A stretch of 14,187 nt of DNA from Sphaerochaeta sp. GTDB lineage: Bacteria; Spirochaetota; Spirochaetia; Sphaerochaetales; Sphaerochaetaceae. A program made the translations under genes and the position numbers. This document shows, in pieces, positions 1 to 7,056 of this stretch (position 1 is the stretch's first letter; every line of letters begins with the position of its first letter). The notes under the pieces are model-generated. The model ran no database searches. It was not told the DNA's origin and saw only the letters and a program-made list of their open reading frames with translations. The stretch spans positions 1 through 14,187 of the forward strand of contig JALOBD010000049.1 in NCBI GenBank assembly GCA_023228445.1, given 5' to 3'.

Positions 1-926
1 CCCTTGGCCTTGACGATGCAGTCAGCCTCGACGGGCCGATCTACAGTGATGGGGGGGCCTGCTATCTGGTCAGCCGCTACCTCCTCACAAAAGATGGGGA
101 GGCCTGGGGCTTGTTGAGCCTCCACTACGACTTTCGCCTCTTCCTCTCCCAGATCGGCATCGATGAGCTCTCCTCTGAATACCGGTACTCGTTTACATTC
201 ACCCACCCCGGGGGAGAGGAGGTCTACCACTGGGGTGAGGAGATCGATGAGTCGAAGGCGATGACGATGGAGGCCTCTTACTCGTTTCTCAGCTGGCAGA
301 TGAGCATGGTGGCGGCAGAGCCATGGTCGAGGCAGGGGGTGGCTCGTGGTGCCCTCATCGCCGCATTGGGGGTCCTCATCTCCCCGTTGGTTGGTCTATT
401 GGTCTACGTCTGGGTTCGACGGTACCAGCGCATGGCCCGCTACTCGATCACCGATAGCCTGACCGGCTTGCTCAACAGGCGCGAATTCTCCCGTGAGCTT
501 GAACGTGAGTGCATCAAACAACGGCCGTTTGCCATTGCCATCATCGACATCGACAACTTCAAGGAGATCAACGATACGTGGGGCCACCTTGACGGAGATG
601 CCGCCCTCATTCAATTTGTTGAGGCATTGAAGCACTCGGTACGCATGAGCGATACCCTCGCTCGGTTTGGCGGTGACGAGTTCATCCTCCTCTTGCGCGA
701 CTGTTATTCAACCACCGTTGTCGAACGGTTGCACGAGCGGCTCTCACCGTTTGAAGTGAAGCTCAAAGGAACCCACGTATACCTTCAGTTCTCCATGGGG
801 GTCGCCTTCAATCCCTTTGACGGAGACGAAGCCGATCTCTTGCTCAGGGTGGCCGACCACCGCCTCTACCAGGCCAAGGTGGAAGGCAAGGGTCGGGTGT
901 GCGCCTATTCAATGTCCGGCTCGTAG
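1..926 (+). CDS. Membrane-bound diguanylate cyclase (GGDEF), 5' end missing
   Basis: The reading frame is open from base 3, so the gene starts outside the window and about 307 C-terminal residues are visible. The first ~118 residues look extracytoplasmic and sensor-like (perhaps CHASE-like, a weak guess). A hydrophobic membrane segment follows at about visible residues 117-138, then a GGDEF domain beginning with DSLTGLLNRR. The catalytic motif GGDEF is intact (bases 669-683), as is the metal-binding IDID motif. An RMSD sequence five residues before GGDEF matches the RxxD inhibitory site that binds c-di-GMP. The family makes cyclic di-GMP from two GTP, so an active enzyme with product feedback is expected. 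The TTG at 111 is an internal codon, since the frame stays open upstream of it. The gene ends 22 bases inside the convergent troR. Confidence 0.93.
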   Translation, partial: LGLDDAVSLDGPIYSDGGACYLVSRYLLTKDGEAWGLLSLHYDFRLFLSQIGIDELSSEYRYSFTFTHPGGEEVYHWGEEIDESKAMTMEASYSFLSWQMSMVAAEPWSRQGVARGALIAALGVLISPLVGLLVYVWVRRYQRMARYSITDSLTGLLNRREFSRELERECIKQRPFAIAIIDIDNFKEINDTWGHLDGDAALIQFVEALKHSVRMSDTLARFGGDEFILLLRDCYSTTVVERLHERLSPFEVKLKGTHVYLQFSMGVAFNPFDGDEADLLLRVADHRLYQAKVEGKGRVCAYSMSGS

Positions 927-1576
927 AAGAAGTACCCGAGCGCCTTGGCCGAGATGGTCTTCACCTGCCCATCGACATCGACTTGGGCGATGCCGATTGC
1001 CTCGTCGACTGAGATCACGGTCACTCTCCTTCCCACTGCGATACGCTGGCTCTGCAGGTAGGTTGCCATCCGGCTGTCAGGACAGAGGCGGCTGACTGCC
1101 AGCGGGGCGGCGATGGGGGCCTCTGTAAACGGACAGTCAGCGACGGTGAATGATGCTTGGCCACGCGTTGGTATCATGTTGCCGTTCGGGTCCTTGCTCG
1201 GGTCCCCCATTTTCGTGCTGATGGCTTGGATGAGCTGGTCGCTTGCCGCGTGTTCAAGACGCTCAGCCTCCTGATGGGCCTCTTCCCAACCCAAGCCGAG
1301 ATCGGTGACCAAGAAGGTCTCAAGCAGGCGATGACGGCGCAGGATGTTCAGGCCATACCGTGCCCCTTCGACGGTGAGGGTGCACCCTTGGTGGGAGTGG
1401 TAGCGCACGTACCCCTGTTTTTCAAGCTTCTTCATCATCACCGTGGCCGTCGGGCTGGTGACCCCCAGCAGGGCAGCCAGTTGTCCGGTTGATATCTTTT
1501 TGTGTGTCGGGTCGGAGAGGTGCTTGACGATGGCTTTGAGGTAGTTCTCAGTGGTGTAGTCTGAAAGTATCGACAT
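905..1576 (-). CDS. troR: DtxR/MntR-family metal-dependent repressor (TroR-like)
   Basis: This 223-residue protein starts at ATG 1576, preceded by GGAAGGAG; a longer frame upstream lacks such a site. Residues 1-65 form a winged helix (MSILSDYTTENYLKAIVKHL at the start), 66-140 the metal-binding and dimerisation domain, and about 150-223 look like the SH3/FeoA-type third domain of long DtxR proteins. T. pallidum TroR is shorter and lacks it. Residues aligning with DtxR ligands are H82, E86, H101, E105, E108 and H109. E105 replaces DtxR's Cys102 and matches MntR Glu99, pointing to Mn or Zn rather than Fe. N11 replaces DtxR Met10 / MntR Asp8, which is unusual. It is the last gene of the tro operon and overlaps troD by 29 bases. 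It probably represses the operon when metal is plentiful. Confidence 0.9.
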   Translation of the reverse strand: MSILSDYTTENYLKAIVKHLSDPTHKKISTGQLAALLGVTSPTATVMMKKLEKQGYVRYHSHQGCTLTVEGARYGLNILRRHRLLETFLVTDLGLGWEEAHQEAERLEHAASDQLIQAISTKMGDPSKDPNGNMIPTRGQASFTVADCPFTEAPIAAPLAVSRLCPDSRMATYLQSQRIAVGRRVTVISVDEAIGIAQVDVDGQVKTISAKALGYFFYEPDIE

Positions 1577-2651
1577 GGGTCTCCTTCCCACTCTCGGTGA
1601 GGTGGAAGACCTCTCCGATCTGTTCGATGAGGCCGCGACGCACACCGGTGTGAACGACCTTTCTCATGTAGCGGGGTGAGTAGTTGAACTGAAGGCGCAG
1701 GTGACCATAGGAGCACTCCGTCTCCATGTCATCCTCCTCACAGTGGTGGAGGAGGTGGTAGAGCACGATGGAGAGGGCGTATTCGAGTGCGATCCGTTGT
1801 TTGTTGCGAATCTTGGTCACGACGCCGACCGTCGGGCTGAAGAGGTATGCGGTGATGAAGAAGAGGCCCATGATCGTGGTGATGGCCCCACTGATTCCAC
1901 TGTCAATCCTGATGGCCAAAAGCACGCCCAAGAGACTGCTCGCACTGCTGATGGCGAAGGTTATGAGTACCATCACCAACAGGGAGTTGGTCAAGAGCAA
2001 CGCCGTGGCGGTGGGTGTGATCATGAAGGCGAGCACCAGGATTGCTCCGACCGAATCGAAGGCGCCGACGGCGGTGACGCTGGTGATGAACATCAACAGG
2101 TAGTGGAGCAACGATGGTGAGAAGCCAAGGCTCCGTGAGAGGACCGGGTCGAAGGTGGAGACCTTCAACTCCTTGAAGAGGAGCAGCATGATGGTGAGGT
2201 TCATCACCAGGATGATGGCCATCTTCACCAGGCTCTTGGGAAGGGAGTGGCCGAAGAGCATCATCCGGTCGAAGGGGGCGAAGGCGAGCTCACCGAGCAG
2301 TACCGCATCGGTGTCAAGGTGGACGTTGTTGGCATAGAGGGAGACGAGGACCACCCCGATGGAGAAGAGAGGGGGAAAGACGATGGCGATGGCCGTATCG
2401 CCCTTGACCAAGGCGCTGCGGTTCAGCGCCTCGACGGTGATGACCATCACCATGGCAAAGAGCACCGCTCCGACGATCGGATACGGGGTATTGAGCGATT
2501 GGCGGAAAAGAAAGCCGATGACGATGCCCGGTAGGATCGAATGGCTGATGGCATCGCTGATGAGGGCCATGCGTTTGAGCAAGAGGAAGATGCCCGGGAT
2601 TGCGCAGGCCAGCGAGGCGAGGGTGGCAATGATGATGATCTCAGCGGTCAT
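1548..2651 (-). CDS. troD: Metal ABC transporter permease TroD with C-terminal winged-helix-like extension
   Basis: This 367-residue protein has an ABC-3 type permease of several membrane helices at residues 1-275. It contains RMALISDAISHSILPG near the N-terminus and FKELKVSTFDP at 159-169, both typical of Mn/Zn/Fe permeases. Residues 280-367 are an added soluble domain with a His/Cys/acidic stretch (HLLHHCEEDD, 299-308) and a winged-helix-like end (RRGLIEQIGEVFHLTESGKE). The same module ends TroC. The start at 2651 is chosen over an ATG seven codons upstream because GGAGGAGGT sits six bases before it. It overlaps troC by 11 bases and troR by 29. With TroC it should form the membrane channel. 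The role of the extension is unknown. Confidence 0.92.
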   Translation of the reverse strand: MTAEIIIIATLASLACAIPGIFLLLKRMALISDAISHSILPGIVIGFLFRQSLNTPYPIVGAVLFAMVMVITVEALNRSALVKGDTAIAIVFPPLFSIGVVLVSLYANNVHLDTDAVLLGELAFAPFDRMMLFGHSLPKSLVKMAIILVMNLTIMLLLFKELKVSTFDPVLSRSLGFSPSLLHYLLMFITSVTAVGAFDSVGAILVLAFMITPTATALLLTNSLLVMVLITFAISSASSLLGVLLAIRIDSGISGAITTIMGLFFITAYLFSPTVGVVTKIRNKQRIALEYALSIVLYHLLHHCEEDDMETECSYGHLRLQFNYSPRYMRKVVHTGVRRGLIEQIGEVFHLTESGKETHVDTFRLHH

Positions 2652-3768
2652 GGTGAACCTCCTCCAGGGCAAGGGAGGCGACTGTTGCCTCTCCTTGTTT
2701 GCTGAGCAGGTAGGCGTCTCCTTCTTTGAGGATGGCCCCCTCCTTCACCAGCTTTGCAAGGAGGCGACGCATGCTGTGGCGCTCACCCACCAAGAGGGAG
2801 ATGGTGTGGTGGCTGTGGTAGAGGCCACGCTGGTCGTGGGAGCGGGAGAGCTCATCGAGGGCGAGGAGGATCCGACGCTCATCAAAGTGTCCTTGGCGCC
2901 GATACTGGCTGACCTTTTTGATGACCAACCCCCGCCTGCTGCCAAAGAGGAGGCTGATGACGACGATTGCCGTCAACACCAGCACGATGATCGGGCCGGT
3001 GGGCAGGTTCATCTCAGTGGCACTGATGAGGCTACCGACCATCCCGCTGATCCCACTGAACAGCGAGGAGAGGATCACCATCGTCTTGAGTGAGTGGGTC
3101 CACTGTCGAGCTGCTGCAGCTGGGGTGACCAGGAGGGCACTGATGAGGATTACACCCACGGTCTGCAATCCGGTGACAATGACTGCCACCAACAAGGTCG
3201 CAAAGATTGCATCGATGATCTTCCGATTAAAACCCATCACCGTGGTCGATTGCGGGTCGAAGGTGGAGCTCTTGAGCTCCTTGAAGAAGAGGATGAGGGT
3301 CAAGAGTACAACGCCTTGGACGATGGCGATGAGGGCCACGTCGCTGGCAACGATCGTGGCCGCCTGGCCGAAGATGAAACGGTCAAGGCCTGCCTGTGAG
3401 GCGTCGGGCAACTTTTGGATGTAGGTGAGCAGCAACAGACCGAAGCCGAAGAAGATTGAGAGGATGATGCCATTGGCGCCATCGCTGTCGATTTTGGTGG
3501 TACGGGTCAGTCCCATGATCGCACCGATGCCGAGGATACCGGCTATTGCAGCGCCTGAGAGCAACAGGAGGGGGTCCTTCGTCGAGGTGAGGAGGTAGGC
3601 CAAAACCACTCCGGGCAACGTGGCATGGGCGATGGCGTCACCGATGAGGCTCTCTCCGCGCAGCGTCATGAAGGAACCGATGGCCCCCGACCCAAGGCCG
3701 AGCAAGAGTGTGCCCAGCGCGACGTTGCGCAGGGTGTAGTCGAAGAAGAGGTCATACAACAGACTCAT
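2641..3768 (-). CDS. troC: Metal ABC transporter permease TroC with C-terminal winged-helix-like extension
   Basis: This 375-residue protein begins at ATG 3768, preceded by GGGAGGATCG. Residues 1-277 are an ABC-3 family permease with hydrophobic helices and conserved segments LRGESLIGDAIAHATLPG (37-54) and FFKELKSSTFDP (161-172). After the last helix (about 259-277) a soluble tail of about 98 residues follows. It has a His cluster (H311, H318, H320, H321) and a winged-helix-like region from about 331 to 364, with SMRRLLAKLVKEGAILKEGD matching the corresponding MRK...GLIEQIGE region in TroD. Ordinary family members end near 280 residues, so the tail is an addition. The gene overlaps troB by 17 bases and troD by 11. 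It is assigned troC because it follows the ATPase, as in Treponema. Confidence 0.92.
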   Translation of the reverse strand: MSLLYDLFFDYTLRNVALGTLLLGLGSGAIGSFMTLRGESLIGDAIAHATLPGVVLAYLLTSTKDPLLLLSGAAIAGILGIGAIMGLTRTTKIDSDGANGIILSIFFGFGLLLLTYIQKLPDASQAGLDRFIFGQAATIVASDVALIAIVQGVVLLTLILFFKELKSSTFDPQSTTVMGFNRKIIDAIFATLLVAVIVTGLQTVGVILISALLVTPAAAARQWTHSLKTMVILSSLFSGISGMVGSLISATEMNLPTGPIIVLVLTAIVVISLLFGSRRGLVIKKVSQYRRQGHFDERRILLALDELSRSHDQRGLYHSHHTISLLVGERHSMRRLLAKLVKEGAILKEGDAYLLSKQGEATVASLALEEVHHDR

Positions 3769-4513
3769 CGATCCTCCCTTTCATGGCACTGAACTTGCCC
3801 TTGTAGGCTCGTTCGAGGTTCTCTTCGGTGAAGGTGCGTTCGATCGGGCCGTCGGCGATGGTGTGGACGTTGAGCAGGATGACGTGATCAAAGTACGACT
3901 TGACCGTCAAGAGGTCGTGGTGGACGATGACCAGCGTCTTGCCCGCCTGTTGCAGGTCTCTGAGCACGGCGAGGATCGCCTGTTCGGTGGCGGCGTCAAC
4001 GCCGGCGAAGGGCTCATCCATCAAGAGGATGTTCGCATCCTGCACCAAGGCCCGGGCGATGAAGGTGCGCTGTTGCTGTCCACCGCTGAGCTCGCTGATC
4101 TGGCGATTGGCGAACTCGACCATCCCGACCTTTTCAAGCGCTGACATCGCCTTCTCCCGCTCACGTCGCCCCGGCTTCCTGATCCATCCCAGCGCTCCGT
4201 AGGATCCCATCATCACCACATCGTGTACCGTGGTGGGGAAATCCCAATCGACCTCGCTGCGCTGCGGAACGTAGGCAACCGAACGACGCATCTCATCAAG
4301 CGGGCGACCGAAGAAGGTCACCGTGCCCGAAGAGATTGGCACGAGGCGGAGCATCGCCTTGATCAGCGTTGACTTGCCAGCCCCGTTGGGTCCGACGATA
4401 GCGCTGATCACCCCTTCAGGGATGGAGAGATCGATATCCCAGAGTACCGGGTTGTGGTGGTAGGCGACCGTCAGGTCCTCTACTTCGATGGCTATCTGTG
4501 GTTCATGGTTCAT
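3752..4513 (-). CDS. troB: Metal ABC transporter ATP-binding protein TroB
   Basis: This 253-residue cytoplasmic ATPase energises metal import through TroCD. All nucleotide-binding elements are present: Walker A GPNGAGKST (41-49), Q-loop Q84 in VPQRSEVDWDFP, signature LSGGQQQR (142-149), Walker B ILLMDE (162-167) and the H-loop in VHHD (197-200). The VDWDFP sequence after the Q-loop is typical of the Mn/Zn importer subfamily. The start at 4513 (MNHEPQIAIEVEDLTV) is chosen because family homology begins there and AGAGGA lies eight bases upstream. The open frame further upstream only shadows troA. It overlaps the end of troA by 11 bases and the start of troC by 17. Confidence 0.95.
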   Translation of the reverse strand: MNHEPQIAIEVEDLTVAYHHNPVLWDIDLSIPEGVISAIVGPNGAGKSTLIKAMLRLVPISSGTVTFFGRPLDEMRRSVAYVPQRSEVDWDFPTTVHDVVMMGSYGALGWIRKPGRREREKAMSALEKVGMVEFANRQISELSGGQQQRTFIARALVQDANILLMDEPFAGVDAATEQAILAVLRDLQQAGKTLVIVHHDLLTVKSYFDHVILLNVHTIADGPIERTFTEENLERAYKGKFSAMKGRIDESVV

Positions 4514-5438
4514 TGACTCTGTCCTCTTGTGCTCCCAAGGCATTGACGATGGTGTTGATATTGTGCATGACCATTCCTTTGAAGGTCCCCTCGAAGGTTC
4601 CTCGGTCCCCCATTGCGTCGCTGAAGAGCTCGCCGCCGATGGTAATCTCAAACCCACGGGATTGGACGGCTTGCTGTAACGAGTGGACCATCCGCTTGGG
4701 TACCGAGGTCTCGATGAAGATGGCGGGTATCTTGTGTTCGGCGATGTAGGTGGCAAGCTCCTGGACGTTGCGCGTCCCCGCTTCGCTTACGGTGGAGATG
4801 CCCTGCATCCCCTTTACCTCAAAGCCGTAGGCACGGCCGAAGTACTCAAAGGCGTCGTGGGCGGTGATGAGGATCCGTTGTTCAGGCGCAAGGGTGATGG
4901 CCATCTGGTGGACATAGGCATCCAGTTCAACCAGTTCTGCGCGATAGCGATGGTAGTTCTCCTCGATGGCTACCCGGTGCTCGGGCAACAACCCAACCAA
5001 TGCCTGGTGGGCGGCATCGACGGCGTAGAGCCAGAGCGAGACATCGAACCACACGTGGGGATCGCCGGTAAAAAGGTGTTCGGGAGGAATTGCCTCACTG
5101 ACTGCCACCGTCGGTTTCATTGTGCTGAGTGCCTCCAGCACATCGCCCATCTTCCCTTCGAGGTGGAGACCTCCATAGAGGATCAAGGCAGCCCTGTCCA
5201 ACTTCTGTACATCGCTTGCGGTTGCCTTGTAGAGGTGGGGGTCCACCCCCGGGCCCATGAGTGCGGTGACGTTCACATAGTCGCCTGCAAGGTTCTCAGC
5301 AATATCAGCGATCATGCCGATGGTGGTGACCACACTGGGCCTGCCATCATCGGCCACCTTGGCACAGCCCGAAAGGACGATGAGGATGAGTGCGATCATG
5401 ATGAGCCGTGTGCCCAAGGGTGTGAGGTGACCTTTCAT
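4503..5438 (-). CDS. troA: Metal-binding lipoprotein TroA (ABC transporter substrate-binding protein)
   Basis: This 311-residue protein is the first gene of the tro operon. The signal peptide ends in lipobox LSGC with Cys25 as the expected lipidated residue, so the mature protein is probably anchored to the outer face of the inner membrane. The metal ligands of the TroA/ZnuA family are recognisable: H68 (GVDPHLY), H128 (DPHVWFD), H194 (TAHDAFEYFG) and D274 (LFSDAMG). Three His plus one Asp is the TroA-like set, compatible with Zn or Mn; classical Mn receptors have Glu at the third position. The only ribosome-site candidate, AGAGG, lies one base before ATG 5438, which is unusually close. TTG 5417 is an alternative start that keeps the signal peptide. 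Confidence 0.94.
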   Translation of the reverse strand: MKGHLTPLGTRLIMIALILIVLSGCAKVADDGRPSVVTTIGMIADIAENLAGDYVNVTALMGPGVDPHLYKATASDVQKLDRAALILYGGLHLEGKMGDVLEALSTMKPTVAVSEAIPPEHLFTGDPHVWFDVSLWLYAVDAAHQALVGLLPEHRVAIEENYHRYRAELVELDAYVHQMAITLAPEQRILITAHDAFEYFGRAYGFEVKGMQGISTVSEAGTRNVQELATYIAEHKIPAIFIETSVPKRMVHSLQQAVQSRGFEITIGGELFSDAMGDRGTFEGTFKGMVMHNINTIVNALGAQEDRVNEP

Positions 5439-5455
5439 ACCTCTACGATGCAGTA

Positions 5456-5501
5456 AAATTTTAGGTATGTCAATATAATTATATTGGTAATACTAAAATT
5501 T
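5456..5501. promoter_or_regulatory. 46-bp dyad overlapping the troA -10 region, candidate TroR operator
   Basis: The core is a perfect 16-base palindrome CAATATAATTATATTG (5471-5486). Outer arms AAATTTTAG (5456-5464) and CTAAAATTT (5493-5501) share exactly the same centre; the 6-base spacers match poorly. TATAAT occurs inside the core on both strands. The minus-strand copy (5483-5478) is placed about 40 bases before the troA start, so a bound protein would block troA transcription. No convincing -35 element is seen. DtxR-family repressors usually bind dyads over the promoter of the operon they control. Binding by TroR is inference. Confidence 0.6.
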
Positions 5502-5510
5502 ATATTACCA
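5485..5510. promoter_or_regulatory. Second dyad TGGTAATA-N10-TATTACCA upstream of troA
   Basis: Eight-base arms TGGTAATA (5485-5492) and TATTACCA (5503-5510) form a perfect inverted repeat around ten AT-rich bases. It overlaps the right side of the larger dyad and lies upstream of the proposed troA -10, about where a -35 region would be. It could be a second repressor site or the site of another regulator. Confidence 0.45.
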
Positions 5511-5629
5511 TGATTGAAGCAAAACGGATATCTTTGGCCCTTAGGTGGTGTAGATGTGTTCGTGATTGGAGGTGCCCACTATGTGGAGAGTCGATTGGTA
5601 CTGCACTACCAATTTTTGAAATTATTTGA
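5510..5629 (+). CDS. Possible 39-residue Cys-rich peptide (CxC-x5-CxxC)
   Basis: An ATG-to-TGA frame encodes 39 residues with the core WCRCVRDWRCPLCGESIG. Cys14, Cys16, Cys22 and Cys25 are spaced like half of a zinc ribbon, and CPLCG is a typical zinc-knuckle sequence. There is no recognisable ribosome-binding site; the ATG directly follows the second dyad arm. The frame ends 15 bases before the GHKL gene. It may be a chance frame, a remnant of a larger gene, or a leader peptide. No family is recognised. Confidence 0.2.
   Translation: MIEAKRISLALRWCRCVRDWRCPLCGESIGTALPIFEII
5594..5617 (+). terminator. Hairpin ATTGGTA-N6-TACCAAT followed by T-run; terminator/attenuator or operator
   Basis: Seven-base arms ATTGGTA (5594-5600) and TACCAAT (5607-5613) surround CTGCAC, and T continues to 5617. 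On the plus strand this has the form of a weak intrinsic terminator 28 bases before the GHKL gene, where it could act as an attenuator. The same heptamer ATTGGTA also occurs at 5483-5489 beside the tro dyads, so a protein-binding site is an equally good reading. Confidence 0.35.
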
Positions 5630-5644
5630 GAGAGCGGAATAGAG

Positions 5645-6727
5645 ATGTGCAATGGTGATTGGATGAGCATAGGAACAGAAACATATAGACAAATTCTAGC
5701 AAGGCGTGCCAGAGAAATGCTTCACAGAAAAGCGCTAAAGAGGAAACGAAAAAATTGGCATCCACGTCCAGCACGACCATTGAAAGAGTGCGTAAGACTC
5801 CCTGGTTCATTGGAGACGTATTCTGATGTCAAACTTTCACAAGCCTTGACAGCATTCAATCAGATTCTTGAAAATCCAAAGAAGATTTTGGATTTTAGGT
5901 CAGTGGGTCAAATATCCATACCTGCTGGTTTGATTCTAAAAGGGTTTTTCGACGAGTACGAAATGATTTACCATTGCAAACCATTAATCATTAGGCCTCA
6001 GGATGAAAAAATCAGAGCAGTGTTGAAATACTTGCAACTTGCTTCATGTGACGTGAATTGCGAGCAGGGTCCGGATATTGTGTGCTGGAACCTATTTGAA
6101 TGGGACCAACAACAGCCATCTTCTGCCGAGGAAGATATTCCCATACTTTTAGTGAATGATAGTATTCCTGACTGCTTACGCGACGTGACTTTGAGACACC
6201 TTGATCAGACACAGGTAGCATCTGCAGTTGCCGAAGCGCTCTTCAATTGCAGAGAGCATGCATATCAAGGGCCAAAGGCCAATGTCAGATTCCAGAAGTG
6301 GTACCTTGGCTTTGGAACGTTTCCACACACGAGCCACGAAACAGTTACTTTTTGCATATACGACAAAGGACAAGGGTTTCGCAGTAGTTTACAAAGCAAG
6401 CAAAGAAAAATCGACACGCTCATTGACGCATTCAGTACCGATGCTGCCCTGCTGGAGTTTGCAGCAAAAGGTCTAACAGGTGTCCGGGAGGGAGGTGAAA
6501 AGGGAAGAGGAAAAGGATTGAGAACAACTGCCGATCGAGTCAGTCAAGCCAACGGATACTTTTTGATTTTAAGTGACAAAGGATTGTACGTTGAAAGTTC
6601 ATCCGAAGGCAATCCAGTAGGCACTAAAGAGAGCAGAATAGCCAACCTTCAAGGTTCGCTGATTGTATTTTCGTTCCCGGTTTCTTATAGTAATACTGGG
6701 ATGAGTAATGATAGAAAGAGAGAATAA
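5645..6727 (+). CDS. STAS-like region fused to GHKL-type ATPase domain (anti-sigma/histidine-kinase-like)
   Basis: This 360-residue soluble protein has a basic N-terminus (about residues 18-45, rich in Arg and Lys). A region follows at about 60-135 whose pattern KKILDFRSVGQISIPAGLIL looks like a STAS strand-helix unit. Residues 185-345 are a Bergerat-fold (GHKL) ATPase: N-box E197xxxN201 with following EHAY, G1 box DKGQG (240-244) and G2 box GRGKG (287-291). No phospho-accepting His box and no membrane segment are seen, so it resembles anti-sigma kinases (SpoIIAB/RsbW) more than a sensor kinase. ATG 5645 has only weak AG-rich sequence upstream; ATG 5663 is an alternative. Base composition is AT-rich compared with its flanks. 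The next gene, overlapping by 20 bases, is STAS-like, suggesting a functional pair. The specific role is unknown. Confidence 0.8.
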   Translation: MCNGDWMSIGTETYRQILARRAREMLHRKALKRKRKNWHPRPARPLKECVRLPGSLETYSDVKLSQALTAFNQILENPKKILDFRSVGQISIPAGLILKGFFDEYEMIYHCKPLIIRPQDEKIRAVLKYLQLASCDVNCEQGPDIVCWNLFEWDQQQPSSAEEDIPILLVNDSIPDCLRDVTLRHLDQTQVASAVAEALFNCREHAYQGPKANVRFQKWYLGFGTFPHTSHETVTFCIYDKGQGFRSSLQSKQRKIDTLIDAFSTDAALLEFAAKGLTGVREGGEKGRGKGLRTTADRVSQANGYFLILSDKGLYVESSSEGNPVGTKESRIANLQGSLIVFSFPVSYSNTGMSNDRKRE

Positions 6728-7049
6728 CATTATGGTAATACAAGATATAGCTCCTCAGTTTACGTATCAAGGGCCTCGTTTCAAAGAGCTGGGGCCTAAT
6801 TCTGGAGAGGAGTTCAGAGACGATTATTTGATTCCATGGCTTATCGAGAACCATGACGATAAACAAGCCGTCATAGATTTTGCTGGCACCCGGATGTTCT
6901 CCCCATCCTTTCTTGAGGAAGCATTCGGTGGTGCTGTGCGAAAAGGTTATGGAGAGAAGATACGTCAAATCAAGTTTTTAAACGTGCCAAGGACATGGGG
7001 AAACGACTTGAGAAAGTATATCTCTGAAGCGTTGCGATACGTCAGGTGA
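6708..7049 (+). CDS. Small STAS-like (DUF4325-type) protein
   Basis: This protein has up to 113 residues. The segment PRFKELGPNSGEEFRDDYL followed by AVIDFAGTRMFSPSFLEEAF and later IKFLNV follows the STAS-like DUF4325 pattern: a conserved Gly-rich entry, a beta strand ending in DF, SPSFLxEAFG, and a final beta strand. No membrane segment or signal is seen. The start is uncertain: ATG 6708 overlaps the upstream gene by 20 bases, while ATG 6732, four bases after the upstream stop, fits the family N-terminus about as well; both have weak ribosome sites. STAS proteins bind GHKL ATPases in partner-switching systems, so this is probably the partner of the upstream gene. That link is inference from adjacency and fold. 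Confidence 0.75.
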   Translation: MIERENNIMVIQDIAPQFTYQGPRFKELGPNSGEEFRDDYLIPWLIENHDDKQAVIDFAGTRMFSPSFLEEAFGGAVRKGYGEKIRQIKFLNVPRTWGNDLRKYISEALRYVR

Positions 7050-7056
7050 GTTTCCT

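Noticed and set aside
2359..3093. 244-codon plus-strand frame, and other plus-strand frames across 1700-5456
   Set aside because: They are antisense to the tro operon, give low-complexity His/Asp/Glu- or Arg/Met-rich products, and lack ribosome sites; the tro genes have full family motifs.
5474..5479. Plus-strand TATAAT as a promoter for the GHKL gene
   Set aside because: It exists only because the 16-base core is palindromic, it has no -35 partner, and it lies about 170 bases from the gene with a hairpin between.
5622..5810. 62-codon hydrophobic minus-strand frame
   Set aside because: It overlaps the start of the GHKL gene on the other strand, has no ribosome site or recognisable family, and its hydrophobicity follows from antisense of Lys/Arg-rich codons.
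6624..6968. 114-codon minus-strand frame
   Set aside because: It is antisense to the junction of the GHKL and STAS-like genes, with no domain or start signal.
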